NCBI GenBank assembly: GCA_022791315.1
Contig: JAAVYW010000008.1
Location: 48,031 to 112,030 of the forward strand
DNA from: Oscillospiraceae bacterium
GTDB taxonomy: Bacteria > Bacillota > Clostridia > Oscillospirales > Ruminococcaceae
Direction of reading: 5' to 3'
DNA length: 64,000 nt
Part shown: piece after piece, positions 40,305 through 49,632 of the stretch
Position numbering within the stretch: position 1 is the stretch's first letter
Layout of the letters: each line of letters starts with the position of its first letter
Translations under genes and position numbers: made by a program
The notes under the pieces: model-generated
The model's database searches: none
Told to the model about the DNA's origin: nothing
The model's input: only the letters and a program-made list of their open reading frames with translations

Positions 40305-40709
40305 ATGGATGTCATTCAAATGGCGAGAGAGCTGGGAAAGGCGATTCAGCAGCAGGAGTGCTACGCCGCCTTCTTACAGGCCAAGGAGAACAACGACAAC
40401 GACGAGGCCCTGCAAAAGGCCATCGGCGATTTTAACCTGCTGCGGATGAATATCAATGCCGAGATGTCCAAGACCGACAAGGACGCGGAAAAGCTCAAGG
40501 CCATGGACACCGAGCTGCGGGAGATGTACCAGAGCATCATGGAAAACGAGAATATGGCGCGCTACAACGAGGCAAAGCAGGAGATTGACCGCATTGTCAG
40601 CGACGTGAACACGATTTTAATGATGTCGGTCAACGGGGAGGACCCGGAGAAAATTGACCTGGCGGCCTGCACCGGCAACTGCGCCACCTGCGGCGGCAGC
40701 TGCCATTAA
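40305..40709 (+). CDS. YlbF/YmcA family regulator
   Basis: A 134-residue helical protein of the YlbF family (ylbF-ymcA-yaaT group), here with a Cys-rich tail CTGNCATCGGSCH that may bind metal. In Bacillus, YlbF-YmcA-YaaT influences sporulation phosphorelay and RNase Y processing; the Cys tail matches the iron-sulfur binding reported for that group, as an inference. It has AGGAGG-type signal upstream and sits between miaB and mutS, a common arrangement in Clostridia. Confidence 0.82.
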   Translation: MDVIQMARELGKAIQQQECYAAFLQAKENNDNDEALQKAIGDFNLLRMNINAEMSKTDKDAEKLKAMDTELREMYQSIMENENMARYNEAKQEIDRIVSDVNTILMMSVNGEDPEKIDLAACTGNCATCGGSCH

Positions 40710-40730
40710 CTGAAAATCCAGAAGGGACAC

Positions 40731-40760
40731 GCGCTGCAAACCCAAGCTGTTTTGCAGCGC
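40731..40760 (+). terminator. Hairpin between the YlbF gene and mutS
   Basis: GCGCTGCAAA (40731-40740) pairs with TTTGCAGCGC (40751-40760). There is no T-run, so it may be a weak terminator or RNA-stability element. Confidence 0.4.
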
Positions 40761-40810
40761 GCCGTTCTCTTTGTCCCCGGCAAAGGGGCAACCGGAAAGG
40801 GGGAAGCGCA

Positions 40811-43414
40811 TTGGCCCTGTCGCCGATGATGCAGCAGTATTTTGAAATTAAGGAGGCCCACAAGGACCATATCCTGTTTTTCCGCCTGGGCGATTTCTAC
40901 GAAATGTTCTTTGACGACGCCCTCCTGGCCTCCAGGGAGTTGGAGCTCACCCTCACCGGGCGGGACTGCGGCCTGGAGGAGCGGGCCCCCATGTGCGGCG
41001 TGCCCTTTCACAGCTACGAGACCTATGTGCAGCGCCTCATCGAAAAGGGCTATAAAGTGGCTATCTGCGAACAGACAGAGGACCCAACCCAGGCCAAGGG
41101 CCTTGTCAAGCGGGAAATCGTGCGGGTGATTACGCCGGGCACGATTTTGGAGAGCAGCATGCTCAAGGAGGACAAGAACAACTTTATCTGTAGCCTCTAT
41201 CTGGCCGAGGGCAAGGCGGGGCTGTGCTTTTGCGACATCTCCACCGGGGAGCTGCGGGCGGCCCAGCTGGAAGGGGAGGACCTGGAACGGCGGCTGCTCA
41301 ATGAGATTGGCCGCTTTTCCCCCAGCGAGATTGTGGCAAGCGCCGGGATTCACAAGTGTCCCGAGCTGCTCTCCTTTGTCCAGAACAAGATGCCCTGCAC
41401 CCTGGATGTTCCCAAGGAATCCGCCTTCTCCCTGGAAGAGGCGGAGGAACAGGTGCGGCAGCACTTCCACGCTCAGCATTTGGGCGCGCTGGGACTCTCG
41501 GGCAAGGAGGAGACCGTGCGGGCCGTGGGGTGCCTGCTGCGCTATTTAAAAGCGACCCAGCAGACCGGCCTGGAACGGATTTTCCTCATTCACCTCTACG
41601 ACGAGGGCCAGTACATGAACATCGACCTCACTGCCCGGCGCAACTTGGAGCTCACCCGCACCATGCGCAGTGGCGAGAAGCGGGGCACCCTCCTTTGGGT
41701 GCTGGACAAGACCAAGACCGCCATGGGCAAGCGGCTGATTGTCCGCTATTTGGAGCAGCCGCTGCTCTCCCCGGCCCTGATTCTCCGCCGCCTCCAGGCA
41801 GTGGAGGAGCTGACGAAAGACTCCCTCCTGCGGGAGGACTTGGAGGAGCTGCTGGGGGGCATCCACGACCTGGAACGGCTGATGACCCGCATTGTCTACG
41901 GCAGCGCCAATGCCCGGGACCTGCGCTCCCTGGGGGCGGCGCTGCGGCAGATTGCGCCGCTGAAAGCCAAGCTGGCACCCCTCTCCTCCCAGTTTTTGCA
42001 GGAGGCCCAGACGGATATGGACGGGCTGGAAGACGTGGTGGCCCTGGTGGAGCGGGCCCTGGTAGAGGAACCTCCTGTGAGCGTGCGGGAGGGGGGGATG
42101 ATTGCCCAGGGCTTCCACGCCAGGCGGGACGAGCTGGAGGACCTGCTGAAAAACGCAAAACAGTACCTGGCCGGCATCTGCGAGCGCCTGCGGGAGGAGA
42201 CCGGTATCAAGAACCTCAAGCTGGGCTACAACAAGGTCTTTGGCTACTATTTGGAGGTCACCAAGTCCTATGCCCACCTGGTGCCCGATAGCTTTATCCG
42301 CAAGCAGACACTCAGCGGGGCCGAGCGCTATATCACCGAGGAGCTCAAGGAGCTTGAGGGGAAAATCCTGGGGGCCAACGACGAAATCACCGCCCTGGAA
42401 TATGCGATTTTCACCGAGCTCAGGGAGTTTGTTGCTGCCCAGCTCCACCGGATACAGCGCACGGCGGCGGCAGTGGCCAGGGTGGACGTGATGCTCTCCT
42501 TTGCCAAGGTGGCGGTGAAGAACCGCTACTGCCGCCCGGAAATCACCTTGGACGGGGCCTTGGTGCTGAAAAGGGCCCGCCACCCGGTGGTGGAGCAGCT
42601 GATGGGGGACGCGGCCTTTGTGGCCAACGACCTGTGCCTGGATCAGGGGGAAAACCGGGTGGCAATCATCACCGGCCCCAATATGGCGGGCAAGTCCACC
42701 TATATGCGCCAGACCGCCCTCATCACCCTCATGGCCCATATCGGCTCCTTTGTGCCCTGCGAGTCGGCCCGGGTGCCCATTGTGGACGCGATTTTCACCC
42801 GGGTGGGCGCGTCGGACGATTTGGCCTCCGGCCAGTCCACCTTCATGGTGGAGATGAACGAGGTGGCGGCCATCCTGAAAAACGCCACTGCAAACAGCCT
42901 GATTCTCCTGGATGAAATCGGCCGGGGCACTTCCACCTATGACGGGATGAGCATTGCCCGTGCCGTGGTGGAGCACATCGCCGACCGGCAGAAAATCGGG
43001 GCCAAGACCCTCTTTGCCACCCACTACCACGAGCTCACGGTGCTGGAGGAGGAGCTGGAAGGGGTGAAAAACTACAACATTGCCGTGAAAAAGCGAGGGG
43101 ACGACATCACCTTCCTGCGGAAAATCGTCCCCGGCGGCGCGGACGACAGCTACGGCATCCAGGTGGCCAAGCTGGCGGGCATTGAGGGCGCCGTGGTGCG
43201 CCGGGCCAAGGAAATCCTGGCCGGTCTGGAGCAGGGCAGGCCCGCCCCGGCCAAGCGGGCCAAAACGGCCCTGCCCAAGGAGAGCCCCCAAATCTCTTTC
43301 GCCGACCAAAAGAGTAGCGCCGTGCTGGACCGCCTGCGGGAAGTCTCCCTGGATACCATGACCCCTGTGGAGGCCTTCCTGCTGCTCAATGAGTTAAAAT
43401 CCATGTTGTCGTAA
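40811..43414 (+). CDS. mutS: DNA mismatch repair protein MutS
   Basis: An 867-residue MutS. The mismatch-binding N-terminus has FFRLGDFYEMFFDDA (the Phe-x-Glu wedge is here F-Y-E), the ATPase has Walker A GPNMAGKST near 622, LLDEIGRGTSTYDG (Walker B) and FATHYHELT. It recognises base mismatches and starts repair with MutL, encoded downstream. The start is TTG 7 bases after AAGGGGGAA. It belongs to the miaB-ylbF-mutS run and is separated from mutL by an AT-rich insertion. Confidence 0.95.
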   Translation: MALSPMMQQYFEIKEAHKDHILFFRLGDFYEMFFDDALLASRELELTLTGRDCGLEERAPMCGVPFHSYETYVQRLIEKGYKVAICEQTEDPTQAKGLVKREIVRVITPGTILESSMLKEDKNNFICSLYLAEGKAGLCFCDISTGELRAAQLEGEDLERRLLNEIGRFSPSEIVASAGIHKCPELLSFVQNKMPCTLDVPKESAFSLEEAEEQVRQHFHAQHLGALGLSGKEETVRAVGCLLRYLKATQQTGLERIFLIHLYDEGQYMNIDLTARRNLELTRTMRSGEKRGTLLWVLDKTKTAMGKRLIVRYLEQPLLSPALILRRLQAVEELTKDSLLREDLEELLGGIHDLERLMTRIVYGSANARDLRSLGAALRQIAPLKAKLAPLSSQFLQEAQTDMDGLEDVVALVERALVEEPPVSVREGGMIAQGFHARRDELEDLLKNAKQYLAGICERLREETGIKNLKLGYNKVFGYYLEVTKSYAHLVPDSFIRKQTLSGAERYITEELKELEGKILGANDEITALEYAIFTELREFVAAQLHRIQRTAAAVARVDVMLSFAKVAVKNRYCRPEITLDGALVLKRARHPVVEQLMGDAAFVANDLCLDQGENRVAIITGPNMAGKSTYMRQTALITLMAHIGSFVPCESARVPIVDAIFTRVGASDDLASGQSTFMVEMNEVAAILKNATANSLILLDEIGRGTSTYDGMSIARAVVEHIADRQKIGAKTLFATHYHELTVLEEELEGVKNYNIAVKKRGDDITFLRKIVPGGADDSYGIQVAKLAGIEGAVVRRAKEILAGLEQGRPAPAKRAKTALPKESPQISFADQKSSAVLDRLREVSLDTMTPVEAFLLLNELKSMLS

Positions 43415-43553
43415 TAGCGTTTCGGAGTTCCTGCCCCTTCGAGGCAAAGGCCAAGTCGATGGCTTGTACCGCGTCCCGAGAAAGCGCTCCGGCAGACCCT
43501 TCAGTTGTACTCATTTTGGATATGAAAAAATCATAATTTGGAGGATTTTAAAA

Positions 43554-44093
43554 ATGAACAATAACGATAGGAAAATACAGGCTGACCGTATACTATATGA
43601 ATTTGGTTTATTTAAGAAGATAGAGGAGATTGGAAACGCTCATATCATTGGCAGTTATCGAATGAACATGATGGCATGGAATGATTTGGATATTGACATT
43701 GAAAATGATGCTATGTCTTTGGATAAGCTGTACGAATTATCCGCATTTATTACAAATACATTTCATCCGCTGTGGTATGAAGCAAAAGAGGAAGTAGACA
43801 CTACCGGAAAAAGAGTGTGGTTTCACGGATTTGAAACCACACGAACTGGGGAATTGTGGAATATAGATTTGTGGTTCTTTGATAAGGCGACCATTTCGAA
43901 TGCGGAATCCTATTGTGATAATATTGTTCAAAATACGAATCAGGCACAAAAGACAATTATTATGGATATAAAAAGAGAATTGCTCAAAAGGGGTATATAT
44001 TCTTTTGATCAATATAAAAGCATTGATGTGTATAAGGCTGTTATGGAAGACGGTGTAAAGGACATCGATGAATTTCTGACATTATTTCATTAG
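43554..44093 (+). CDS. Nucleotidyltransferase-like protein, AT-rich
   Basis: A 179-residue protein. HIIGSYRMNMMAWNDLDIDIE near residue 30 is a nucleotidyltransferase loop and acidic pair (Gly-Ser and D-x-D), and WNIDLWFFDK near 115 supplies a third acidic residue, as in ANT/LinB-like enzymes. The gene is strongly A+T-rich, unlike the GC-rich mutS and mutL around it, and has a good GGAGGA ribosome binding site. The composition is a sign of horizontal transfer into the mutS-mutL spacer. The substrate (drug, nucleotide or protein) is unknown. Confidence 0.65.
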   Translation: MNNNDRKIQADRILYEFGLFKKIEEIGNAHIIGSYRMNMMAWNDLDIDIENDAMSLDKLYELSAFITNTFHPLWYEAKEEVDTTGKRVWFHGFETTRTGELWNIDLWFFDKATISNAESYCDNIVQNTNQAQKTIIMDIKRELLKRGIYSFDQYKSIDVYKAVMEDGVKDIDEFLTLFH

Positions 44094-44186
44094 GAGGATT
44101 CCCCTTTATTATGCGGTATCCTTAAGCAGACAGCGAATGCTTTGACGGGACATTGGCGCGAGAGGAAGAGAGAGGAGGCATTGCCC

Positions 44187-46127
44187 ATGGCAAACCGGAT
44201 ACAGGTGCTGGACAAAAATGTGGCGGAGCTCATTGCGGCGGGGGAGGTGGTAGACCGCCCCGCCTCAGTGGTGAAGGAGCTATTGGAAAACGCCATTGAC
44301 GCAGGGGCCACTGCCATTGTCCTGGAAATCCGCAGGGGCGGCAGCGCCTTCCTGCGGGTGAGCGATAACGGCAGCGGCATGGAGCGGGAGGACGTGCGCA
44401 CCGCCTTCCTGCGCCATGCCACCAGCAAGGTGCGCCGGGAAACCGATTTGGAGGCCATCCACACCCTGGGCTTCCGGGGGGAGGCGCTGGCCTCTGTGGC
44501 GGCGGTGGCAAAGGTGGAGCTGGTGACAAAGACCGAGGAGGCCCCCTGCGGCACCAAAATCGTCCTCTCCGGCGGGGCGGAGGAGTTCTTTGGCGAGGCG
44601 GCGGCAGAGCGGGGCACCACCATTGTGGTGCGCGACCTCTTTTTCAACACCCCGGCCCGGATGAAGTTCCTCAAGACCGATACCGCCGAGGGCAACGCCG
44701 TCAGCGCGCTGGTGGACAAGATTGCCCTCTCCCATCCCGAGGTCTCCCTCCGCTACATCCGGGAGGGGAAGGAGCAGCTCTTCACCCCCGGCGATTCCAA
44801 ACTCCTCAGCGCCATCTATGCCGTCTATGGCCGGGATTTTGCCAAGGGGATGTTGGAGGCGGTGAACAGCGAGGGCTCTATGCGGGTGTGGGGCTATGTC
44901 TCCCACCCCGACAGCAGCCGGGGCAACCGGAGTATGCAGAACTTTTTTATCAACGGGCGCTATGTCCGCTCCGGCACCTGCATGGCCGCCCTCACCGAGG
45001 GATATAAAAACACCATCATGTCGGGCCGGTTCCCCGCCTGCGTGCTCTTTTTGGAGCTGCCCCCGGAGACGGTGGATGTCAACGTACACCCCGCCAAAGT
45101 GGAGGTGCGCTTTGCCAACGAAAAGCCGGTGTTCGACGCGGTGTATTTTGCCGTGAAAAACGCCCTGCTGGCCCTCTCCCACCAGGAACCGCTGGCCGGG
45201 CGGGAAACGGTGGAGCCCCAGGGCAGGGGGGAGGCTCCCGCCCGGCAGGCCGCTGCTTTCCCCTCACAAAAAGACAAAACGCCCCAGCACATTAGCGCCC
45301 GGGAATACCGGGAAATGCTGGGGGAGGGGAAAAAGCCCGCCCCCTTTGGGGAGCAGCCGGAGGAGCTGCATTCTCCCGCCGCCCCCTACCGCCTGTCCCC
45401 TCTCCCGGCCCAGGCGCCGCCCTCTTCCATGCCCTCCCGGGAGGAGATGGGCCGCCGTTTTCCCAACCTCTTCGGCGCTGCTGTCCCCGCCCCAGAGCCG
45501 CCCAAAGAGCCTATCCCCCCTGTAGAAGAGCCGGTGCGGGGCCTGGGGCTTGAAGAGGAACCGGTACGGGTCATCGGGGAGCTCTTTTCCACCTATATCT
45601 TGGCCTCCCAGGGGGAAAAGCTGCTGCTCATCGACAAGCACGCCGCCCACGAGCGCTATCTCTTCAACCGCCTGCGGGACGGGCGCGGGGCAGGGGAGCA
45701 GGCCCAGTCGGTGTTGCCCTTCCCCCTGGTCTTCTCCGCAGAGGACTACGGCGCGCTCTGCGAAAATGAGGAGCGGCTGCGGGAGTGCGGCTTTACTTTG
45801 GAGGACTTAGGGGGCAAAACCCTGATGGTGGAAACAGTCCCCATGTACTTAGAGCTCTCACAGGCTGCTGCGGCCCTGTCGGAGATTGCCGCCAAGCTGC
45901 GGGAGGGGCGGCAGGATTTGGAGTCGGAAAAGCTCAACTGGATTTATGAATCGGTGGCCTGCCGCAGCGCCGTCAAGGCGGGGGATGTGAGCGACCCCAA
46001 AGAGCTGGCGGCCATTGTGGAACTGCTCCAGCGCCACGGGGAAATCACCCACTGCCCCCATGGCCGCCCTATCACCGTGGAGTTGACCCGCAGTGCCATT
46101 GAAAAGCTCTTTGGCAGGAGGCAGTAA
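44187..46127 (+). CDS. mutL: DNA mismatch repair protein MutL
   Basis: A 646-residue MutL. The GHKL ATPase part has ELIAAGEVVDRPASVVKEL, DAGATAIVLEI, GFRGEALASVA and the FFINGRYV end; a proline-rich linker (about 340-440) leads to the C-terminal dimerisation and nuclease domain with DKHAAHERYLFN (the DQHA(X)2E(X)4E motif with one variant, N for the last E), ACRSAVKAGD and HCPHGRPITVEL. It nicks DNA in mismatch repair. AGAGGAGG lies 9 bases before the ATG. It directly precedes miaA. Confidence 0.94.
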   Translation: MANRIQVLDKNVAELIAAGEVVDRPASVVKELLENAIDAGATAIVLEIRRGGSAFLRVSDNGSGMEREDVRTAFLRHATSKVRRETDLEAIHTLGFRGEALASVAAVAKVELVTKTEEAPCGTKIVLSGGAEEFFGEAAAERGTTIVVRDLFFNTPARMKFLKTDTAEGNAVSALVDKIALSHPEVSLRYIREGKEQLFTPGDSKLLSAIYAVYGRDFAKGMLEAVNSEGSMRVWGYVSHPDSSRGNRSMQNFFINGRYVRSGTCMAALTEGYKNTIMSGRFPACVLFLELPPETVDVNVHPAKVEVRFANEKPVFDAVYFAVKNALLALSHQEPLAGRETVEPQGRGEAPARQAAAFPSQKDKTPQHISAREYREMLGEGKKPAPFGEQPEELHSPAAPYRLSPLPAQAPPSSMPSREEMGRRFPNLFGAAVPAPEPPKEPIPPVEEPVRGLGLEEEPVRVIGELFSTYILASQGEKLLLIDKHAAHERYLFNRLRDGRGAGEQAQSVLPFPLVFSAEDYGALCENEERLRECGFTLEDLGGKTLMVETVPMYLELSQAAAALSEIAAKLREGRQDLESEKLNWIYESVACRSAVKAGDVSDPKELAAIVELLQRHGEITHCPHGRPITVELTRSAIEKLFGRRQ

Positions 46128-46171
46128 GGGGGAGAACAGTGGAAAAACTGACTGTGGAAGGAGGGAGACCT

Positions 46172-47116
46172 GTGGACAGTGAAAAAATACCGCTGCTGTG
46201 TGTGGTGGGGCCCACGGCGTCGGGCAAGACCTGGCTGGCGGTGGAGCTGGCAAAGGCCTTTGACGGGGAGGTGGTTTCCGCCGACTCCATGCAGGTGTAC
46301 AAGACCCTCTCTATCGGCACTGCCAAGCCCTCCCCAGAGGAGATGCAGGGCGTTCCCCACCATCTGCTGGACTTCCTCCCCATAGAGGAGACCTTTTCTG
46401 TAGCCCAATTCCTGGAACTGGCCCGGGGCTGTATCCGGGAGATTGCAAGGCGGGGGAAGCTACCCATCCTGGCCGGGGGCACCGGGCTCTATATCTCCTC
46501 CCTTATCGACCACGTGAACCTCTCGCCCATTGAGAGCGACCCGGCGCTGCGGGCGGCGCTGGAGGAGGCCTATGACCGGGACGGGGGAGCGGCCCTGATG
46601 GCGGAGCTGGCCCAGGCCGACCCGGAGAGCGCCGCAAAAATCCATCCCAACAACAGGGGCAGGGTGGTGCGGGCGGTGGAGGTGTGCAGGCTCACAGGGG
46701 TGCCCATCAGCGCCCACCAGCGCCGCTCCCGGGAACAGCCCTCCCCCTACCGGCTTTGCATGATTGGCCTGCGGGCAGAGGACAGGGCCTTTCTCTACGA
46801 CCGCATTAACCGCCGGGTGGACGCCATGATGGCCCAGGGGCTCTTGGAGGAGGCAAGGGCCCTCTGGCAGGCGCCCCTCTCCCAGACAGCGGCCCAGGCC
46901 ATTGGGTATAAGGAGCTCTTCGCCTTTTTCCGGGGAGAATGCACCCTGGAACAGGCGGTGGAGCAGCTGAAACAAGACACCCGCCGCTATGCCAAGCGGC
47001 AGCTCACCTGGTTTGGACGGGAGGAGAGAATCCATTGGCTGGCGATTGACCAGCTGGAAAAATGGAAACTTTTGGAAATTTCAAAAAAAATAGTGGCGCA
47101 GAGCGGGAATCTGTGA
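46172..47116 (+). CDS. miaA: tRNA dimethylallyltransferase MiaA
   Basis: A 314-residue protein. Walker A VVGPTASGKTWLA is at the N-terminus, then VSADSMQVYKTLSIGTAKPS (the conserved D-S-x-Q-x-Y), LAGGTGLYISSLI, HPNNRGRVVRAVEVC, and QTAAQAIGYKE. It adds dimethylallyl to A37 of tRNA, the step before MiaB. Two GTG starts are possible, both with ribosome binding sites; the second, preceded by AAGGAGGG, gives the normal length. It follows mutL by 45 bases. Hfq, often next to miaA, is absent. Confidence 0.92.
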   Translation: MDSEKIPLLCVVGPTASGKTWLAVELAKAFDGEVVSADSMQVYKTLSIGTAKPSPEEMQGVPHHLLDFLPIEETFSVAQFLELARGCIREIARRGKLPILAGGTGLYISSLIDHVNLSPIESDPALRAALEEAYDRDGGAALMAELAQADPESAAKIHPNNRGRVVRAVEVCRLTGVPISAHQRRSREQPSPYRLCMIGLRAEDRAFLYDRINRRVDAMMAQGLLEEARALWQAPLSQTAAQAIGYKELFAFFRGECTLEQAVEQLKQDTRRYAKRQLTWFGREERIHWLAIDQLEKWKLLEISKKIVAQSGNL

Positions 47117-47222
47117 TACAATAGGGAGAAAGGGCGTGCCGGACAAGCGTGCGGCTGCTCTGGCTTTTGAGAGACTTGGACAGAGCGCAGGGGGAAAGCC
47201 CTGCGGCGAAGAGGACTATGAT

Positions 47223-48443
47223 ATGAATCGATTTGCCAGGCGGGCGGGTGTGCTGCTGTTGGCCCTGCTCATTCTCGCCTATTTGATTTTCCAGATTTCC
47301 CGGGGCTTTACCCAGTCCCATGTCACTGAGGTGGCCCTCTCCTACGTGGCGGCGGACAGCGCCCCCGCCAGCTGCCTGCTCATCCGCAATGAGACAGTGC
47401 TGGACCAGGGGCAGGGCGGTGTGGTGGAGCACCTGTTTCCCGACGGGCAGAAGGTTTCAAAAAACGAGGTCGTGGCGAACATCTACAACAGTGAGACCCA
47501 GGTGCGCAACAAGACCCGCATCACCGATTTGCAGGCGGAGATTGCCGTGCTGAACAGCTCCGGCGACATGAGCTCCACTGGCCTGATTCAGGCCGACCTG
47601 CTGGCAAAGCAGCTGAACCAGCAGATGACGGAACTGGCCGGGCTCCTGGAGCAGGGGAACGCCAAAGGGGTCAACAGTGTGCGGTATAATCTCCAAATAT
47701 CCCTCAACAAAAAAAAGGCCATCACGGACCAGACAGTGGATTTTTCCGCCCGGCTGGAGTCCCTCACCAGGGAGGCACAGAGCCTCAGCCAGTCGGGAAT
47801 CACCAGCGTGGCTTCCATTGCGGCCCCGGTGTCGGGGTACTACGCGGGCTCGATAGACGGCTATGAAAGCATCCTCACAGAGAAAACGCTGGAGACCCTG
47901 GACCTGCAAACGGTCCAGAGCATTTTGGGTAGCCCTGACCCCCAGAGTTCCAGCCGCTCCTGCAAGATTCTCTCCGGCCTGGGCTGGTACTGTGCCGCAG
48001 TGGGGGACATCAGTTTGGAACCCAGGCTTTACAACAACATGCGGGTGGACATTGTCTTCCCCTTCTCCACCCAGGAGGTGCCGGGCAGGCTGCTCTCCTA
48101 CCAGGCCTATCCCGACGAGGGCAAGGTGCTGATGGTTTTCCGGTGTACTTATATGTCTGAGGAGCTGGCAACGGCCCGCAAATCCCTGGCCGACATCACC
48201 TTCCGCAGCTATTCCGGTATCCGGGTGCGGCAGGAGGCCATCCGCTTTGACAAGGAGAACAACGAGGGGGTCTATGTGAAGGTGGGGGAAAAGGTGGTTT
48301 TTAAAAAGCTGGACGTGCTCTACCGGGGGGATGGCTTTGTACTGAGCAACGCCAGGGACGACAGCGAGACCCAATACCTCAAGTTGTTTGACGAAATCAT
48401 CGTAGAAGGGAAGGATCTATACGATGGCAAAATACTCCAGTGA
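47223..48443 (+). CDS. HlyD-like membrane fusion protein
   Basis: A 406-residue protein: one membrane helix near the N-terminus (about 8-25, AGVLLLALLILAYLIF), a lipoyl/biotinyl-like hairpin region (VVEHLFPDGQKVSKNEVVANIY), a helical middle (about 90-190) and a beta-barrel-like C-terminal half (VPGRLLSYQAYPDEGKVLMVF). This matches the HlyD-type adaptor fold, but no transporter gene adjoins it. Relatives lie in the same place, before yggS-sepF, in other Clostridia and are thought to work in division or wall growth. Its 3' end overlaps the yggS start by 20 bases. Confidence 0.75.
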   Translation: MNRFARRAGVLLLALLILAYLIFQISRGFTQSHVTEVALSYVAADSAPASCLLIRNETVLDQGQGGVVEHLFPDGQKVSKNEVVANIYNSETQVRNKTRITDLQAEIAVLNSSGDMSSTGLIQADLLAKQLNQQMTELAGLLEQGNAKGVNSVRYNLQISLNKKKAITDQTVDFSARLESLTREAQSLSQSGITSVASIAAPVSGYYAGSIDGYESILTEKTLETLDLQTVQSILGSPDPQSSSRSCKILSGLGWYCAAVGDISLEPRLYNNMRVDIVFPFSTQEVPGRLLSYQAYPDEGKVLMVFRCTYMSEELATARKSLADITFRSYSGIRVRQEAIRFDKENNEGVYVKVGEKVVFKKLDVLYRGDGFVLSNARDDSETQYLKLFDEIIVEGKDLYDGKILQ

Positions 48444-49131
48444 GGATGTGCGGGAAAATTGCAGGGAAGTCTTTTTCCGCGTGGGGGAGGCGGCGGCCCG
48501 CAGCGGGCGCTCGCCCCAGGACATCCAGATTATGGCTGTCACAAAAACGGTGCCGCCGGATTTGGTGAACGTGGCCATAGAAGAGGGCATCTCCCTACTG
48601 GGGGAAAACCGGGTCCAGGAATTTTTGGGCAAAGAATCGTTTTATCATTTGGAGAAGGCCAAAGTGCATTTCATCGGCCACCTGCAGACCAATAAGGTGA
48701 AGGCCATTATCGAAAAGGTGGACATGGTCCAGTCGCTTGACAGCCTGCGCCTGGCACAGCAAATCGACCGGGCAGCCGCAGAGGCCGGCCGGGTGATGGA
48801 AGTAATGGTGGAGGTAAACATCGGCAGGGAGGCATCAAAATCCGGCATATTGCCAGAGGAGACAGCGGAATTTTTGGAACAAATTGCCGGTTTTCCCGCT
48901 CTCCGCGTGCGAGGATTGATGTGTATCCCCCCTCAAATTAGCGAAAATCCTGAAAATTTGCACTTTTTTGAGAATATGGCGCAACTATTTATTGACATGC
49001 GGGACAAAAAAATAGATAATGTAGACATGGACTTTGTGTCTATGGGCATGTCGTCCGATTATGCCGCGGCCATCGAAGCAGGGGCGAACTTGGTTCGTAT
49101 CGGGACTGCGCTGTTCGGCAAACGAGGTTAA
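48424..49131 (+). CDS. yggS: YggS-type PLP homeostasis protein
   Basis: A 235-residue PLP protein of the YggS family. VTKTVPPDLVNVAIEEG has the conserved lysine that holds PLP, GENRVQEFLGK and FIGHLQTNKVK follow, and VRGLMCIPPQISENPEN and SMGMSSDYAAAIEAGANLVRIG are the C-terminal signatures. It keeps PLP balance and has no known catalytic activity. It starts inside the end of the preceding gene. In Clostridia it commonly precedes sepF. Confidence 0.92.
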   Translation: MAKYSSEDVRENCREVFFRVGEAAARSGRSPQDIQIMAVTKTVPPDLVNVAIEEGISLLGENRVQEFLGKESFYHLEKAKVHFIGHLQTNKVKAIIEKVDMVQSLDSLRLAQQIDRAAAEAGRVMEVMVEVNIGREASKSGILPEETAEFLEQIAGFPALRVRGLMCIPPQISENPENLHFFENMAQLFIDMRDKKIDNVDMDFVSMGMSSDYAAAIEAGANLVRIGTALFGKRG

Positions 49132-49145
49132 GGAGGCTCTTTAGT

Positions 49146-49601
49146 GTGGGTTTTTTAGATAAAATTAAGGACTTCGTCAATCCCGGAGACTATGAAAATG
49201 AGTATGACGATCCGGTGCAGGAGACGGGCCCGGCCACTGTCCAAAGTAAATATGAAGAACCGGCCCCCTCCGCCAGGGCTGCGGCTGCTGTTTCGGCTGC
49301 TTCCTATGGAAAACCGCGGGCTACAGGGGACGTGCAGGTTGTCTTGGTGAAGCCCCACCGCTTTGAAGAGGCAGATGTGGCTGCCGACCATCTGAAGGCG
49401 GGGCGCTCTGTTATCCTGAACCTGGAAGACTGCGACGGTGAGAGTTCCCGGCGCCTGGTGGACTTTTTAAGCGGCGTGGCCTATGCCAATGACGGCCAGG
49501 TGCAGCGGGTGGCCACCAGCACCTTTATCATTGCCCCCCGCAATGTGGATATGATGGGCGAGATGCTGGATGAGCTGGAGAGCAGCGTCTCCTATCTCTA
49601 A
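49146..49601 (+). CDS. sepF: Cell division protein SepF
   Basis: A 151-residue protein. MGFLDKIKDFVN is the amphipathic membrane anchor, a flexible linker (about 30-60) follows, and the C-terminal domain VQVVLVKPHRFEEADVAADH...VILNLEDCDGESSRRLVDFLSGVAYA is the dimer-forming SepF fold. It tethers FtsZ to the membrane at the septum. The start is GTG with AAGGAGG 8 bases upstream. It is next to yggS and ylmH, as in other Firmicutes. Confidence 0.93.
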   Translation: MGFLDKIKDFVNPGDYENEYDDPVQETGPATVQSKYEEPAPSARAAAAVSAASYGKPRATGDVQVVLVKPHRFEEADVAADHLKAGRSVILNLEDCDGESSRRLVDFLSGVAYANDGQVQRVATSTFIIAPRNVDMMGEMLDELESSVSYL

Positions 49602-49632
49602 AGTGTGTTGATGGCGGAGGTGGGGGCAACCG

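Noticed and set aside
41546..43309. Long minus-strand open frame inside mutS
   Set aside because: It is a mirror of the mutS reading frame, a usual artefact in GC-rich genes, with no family or start signal.
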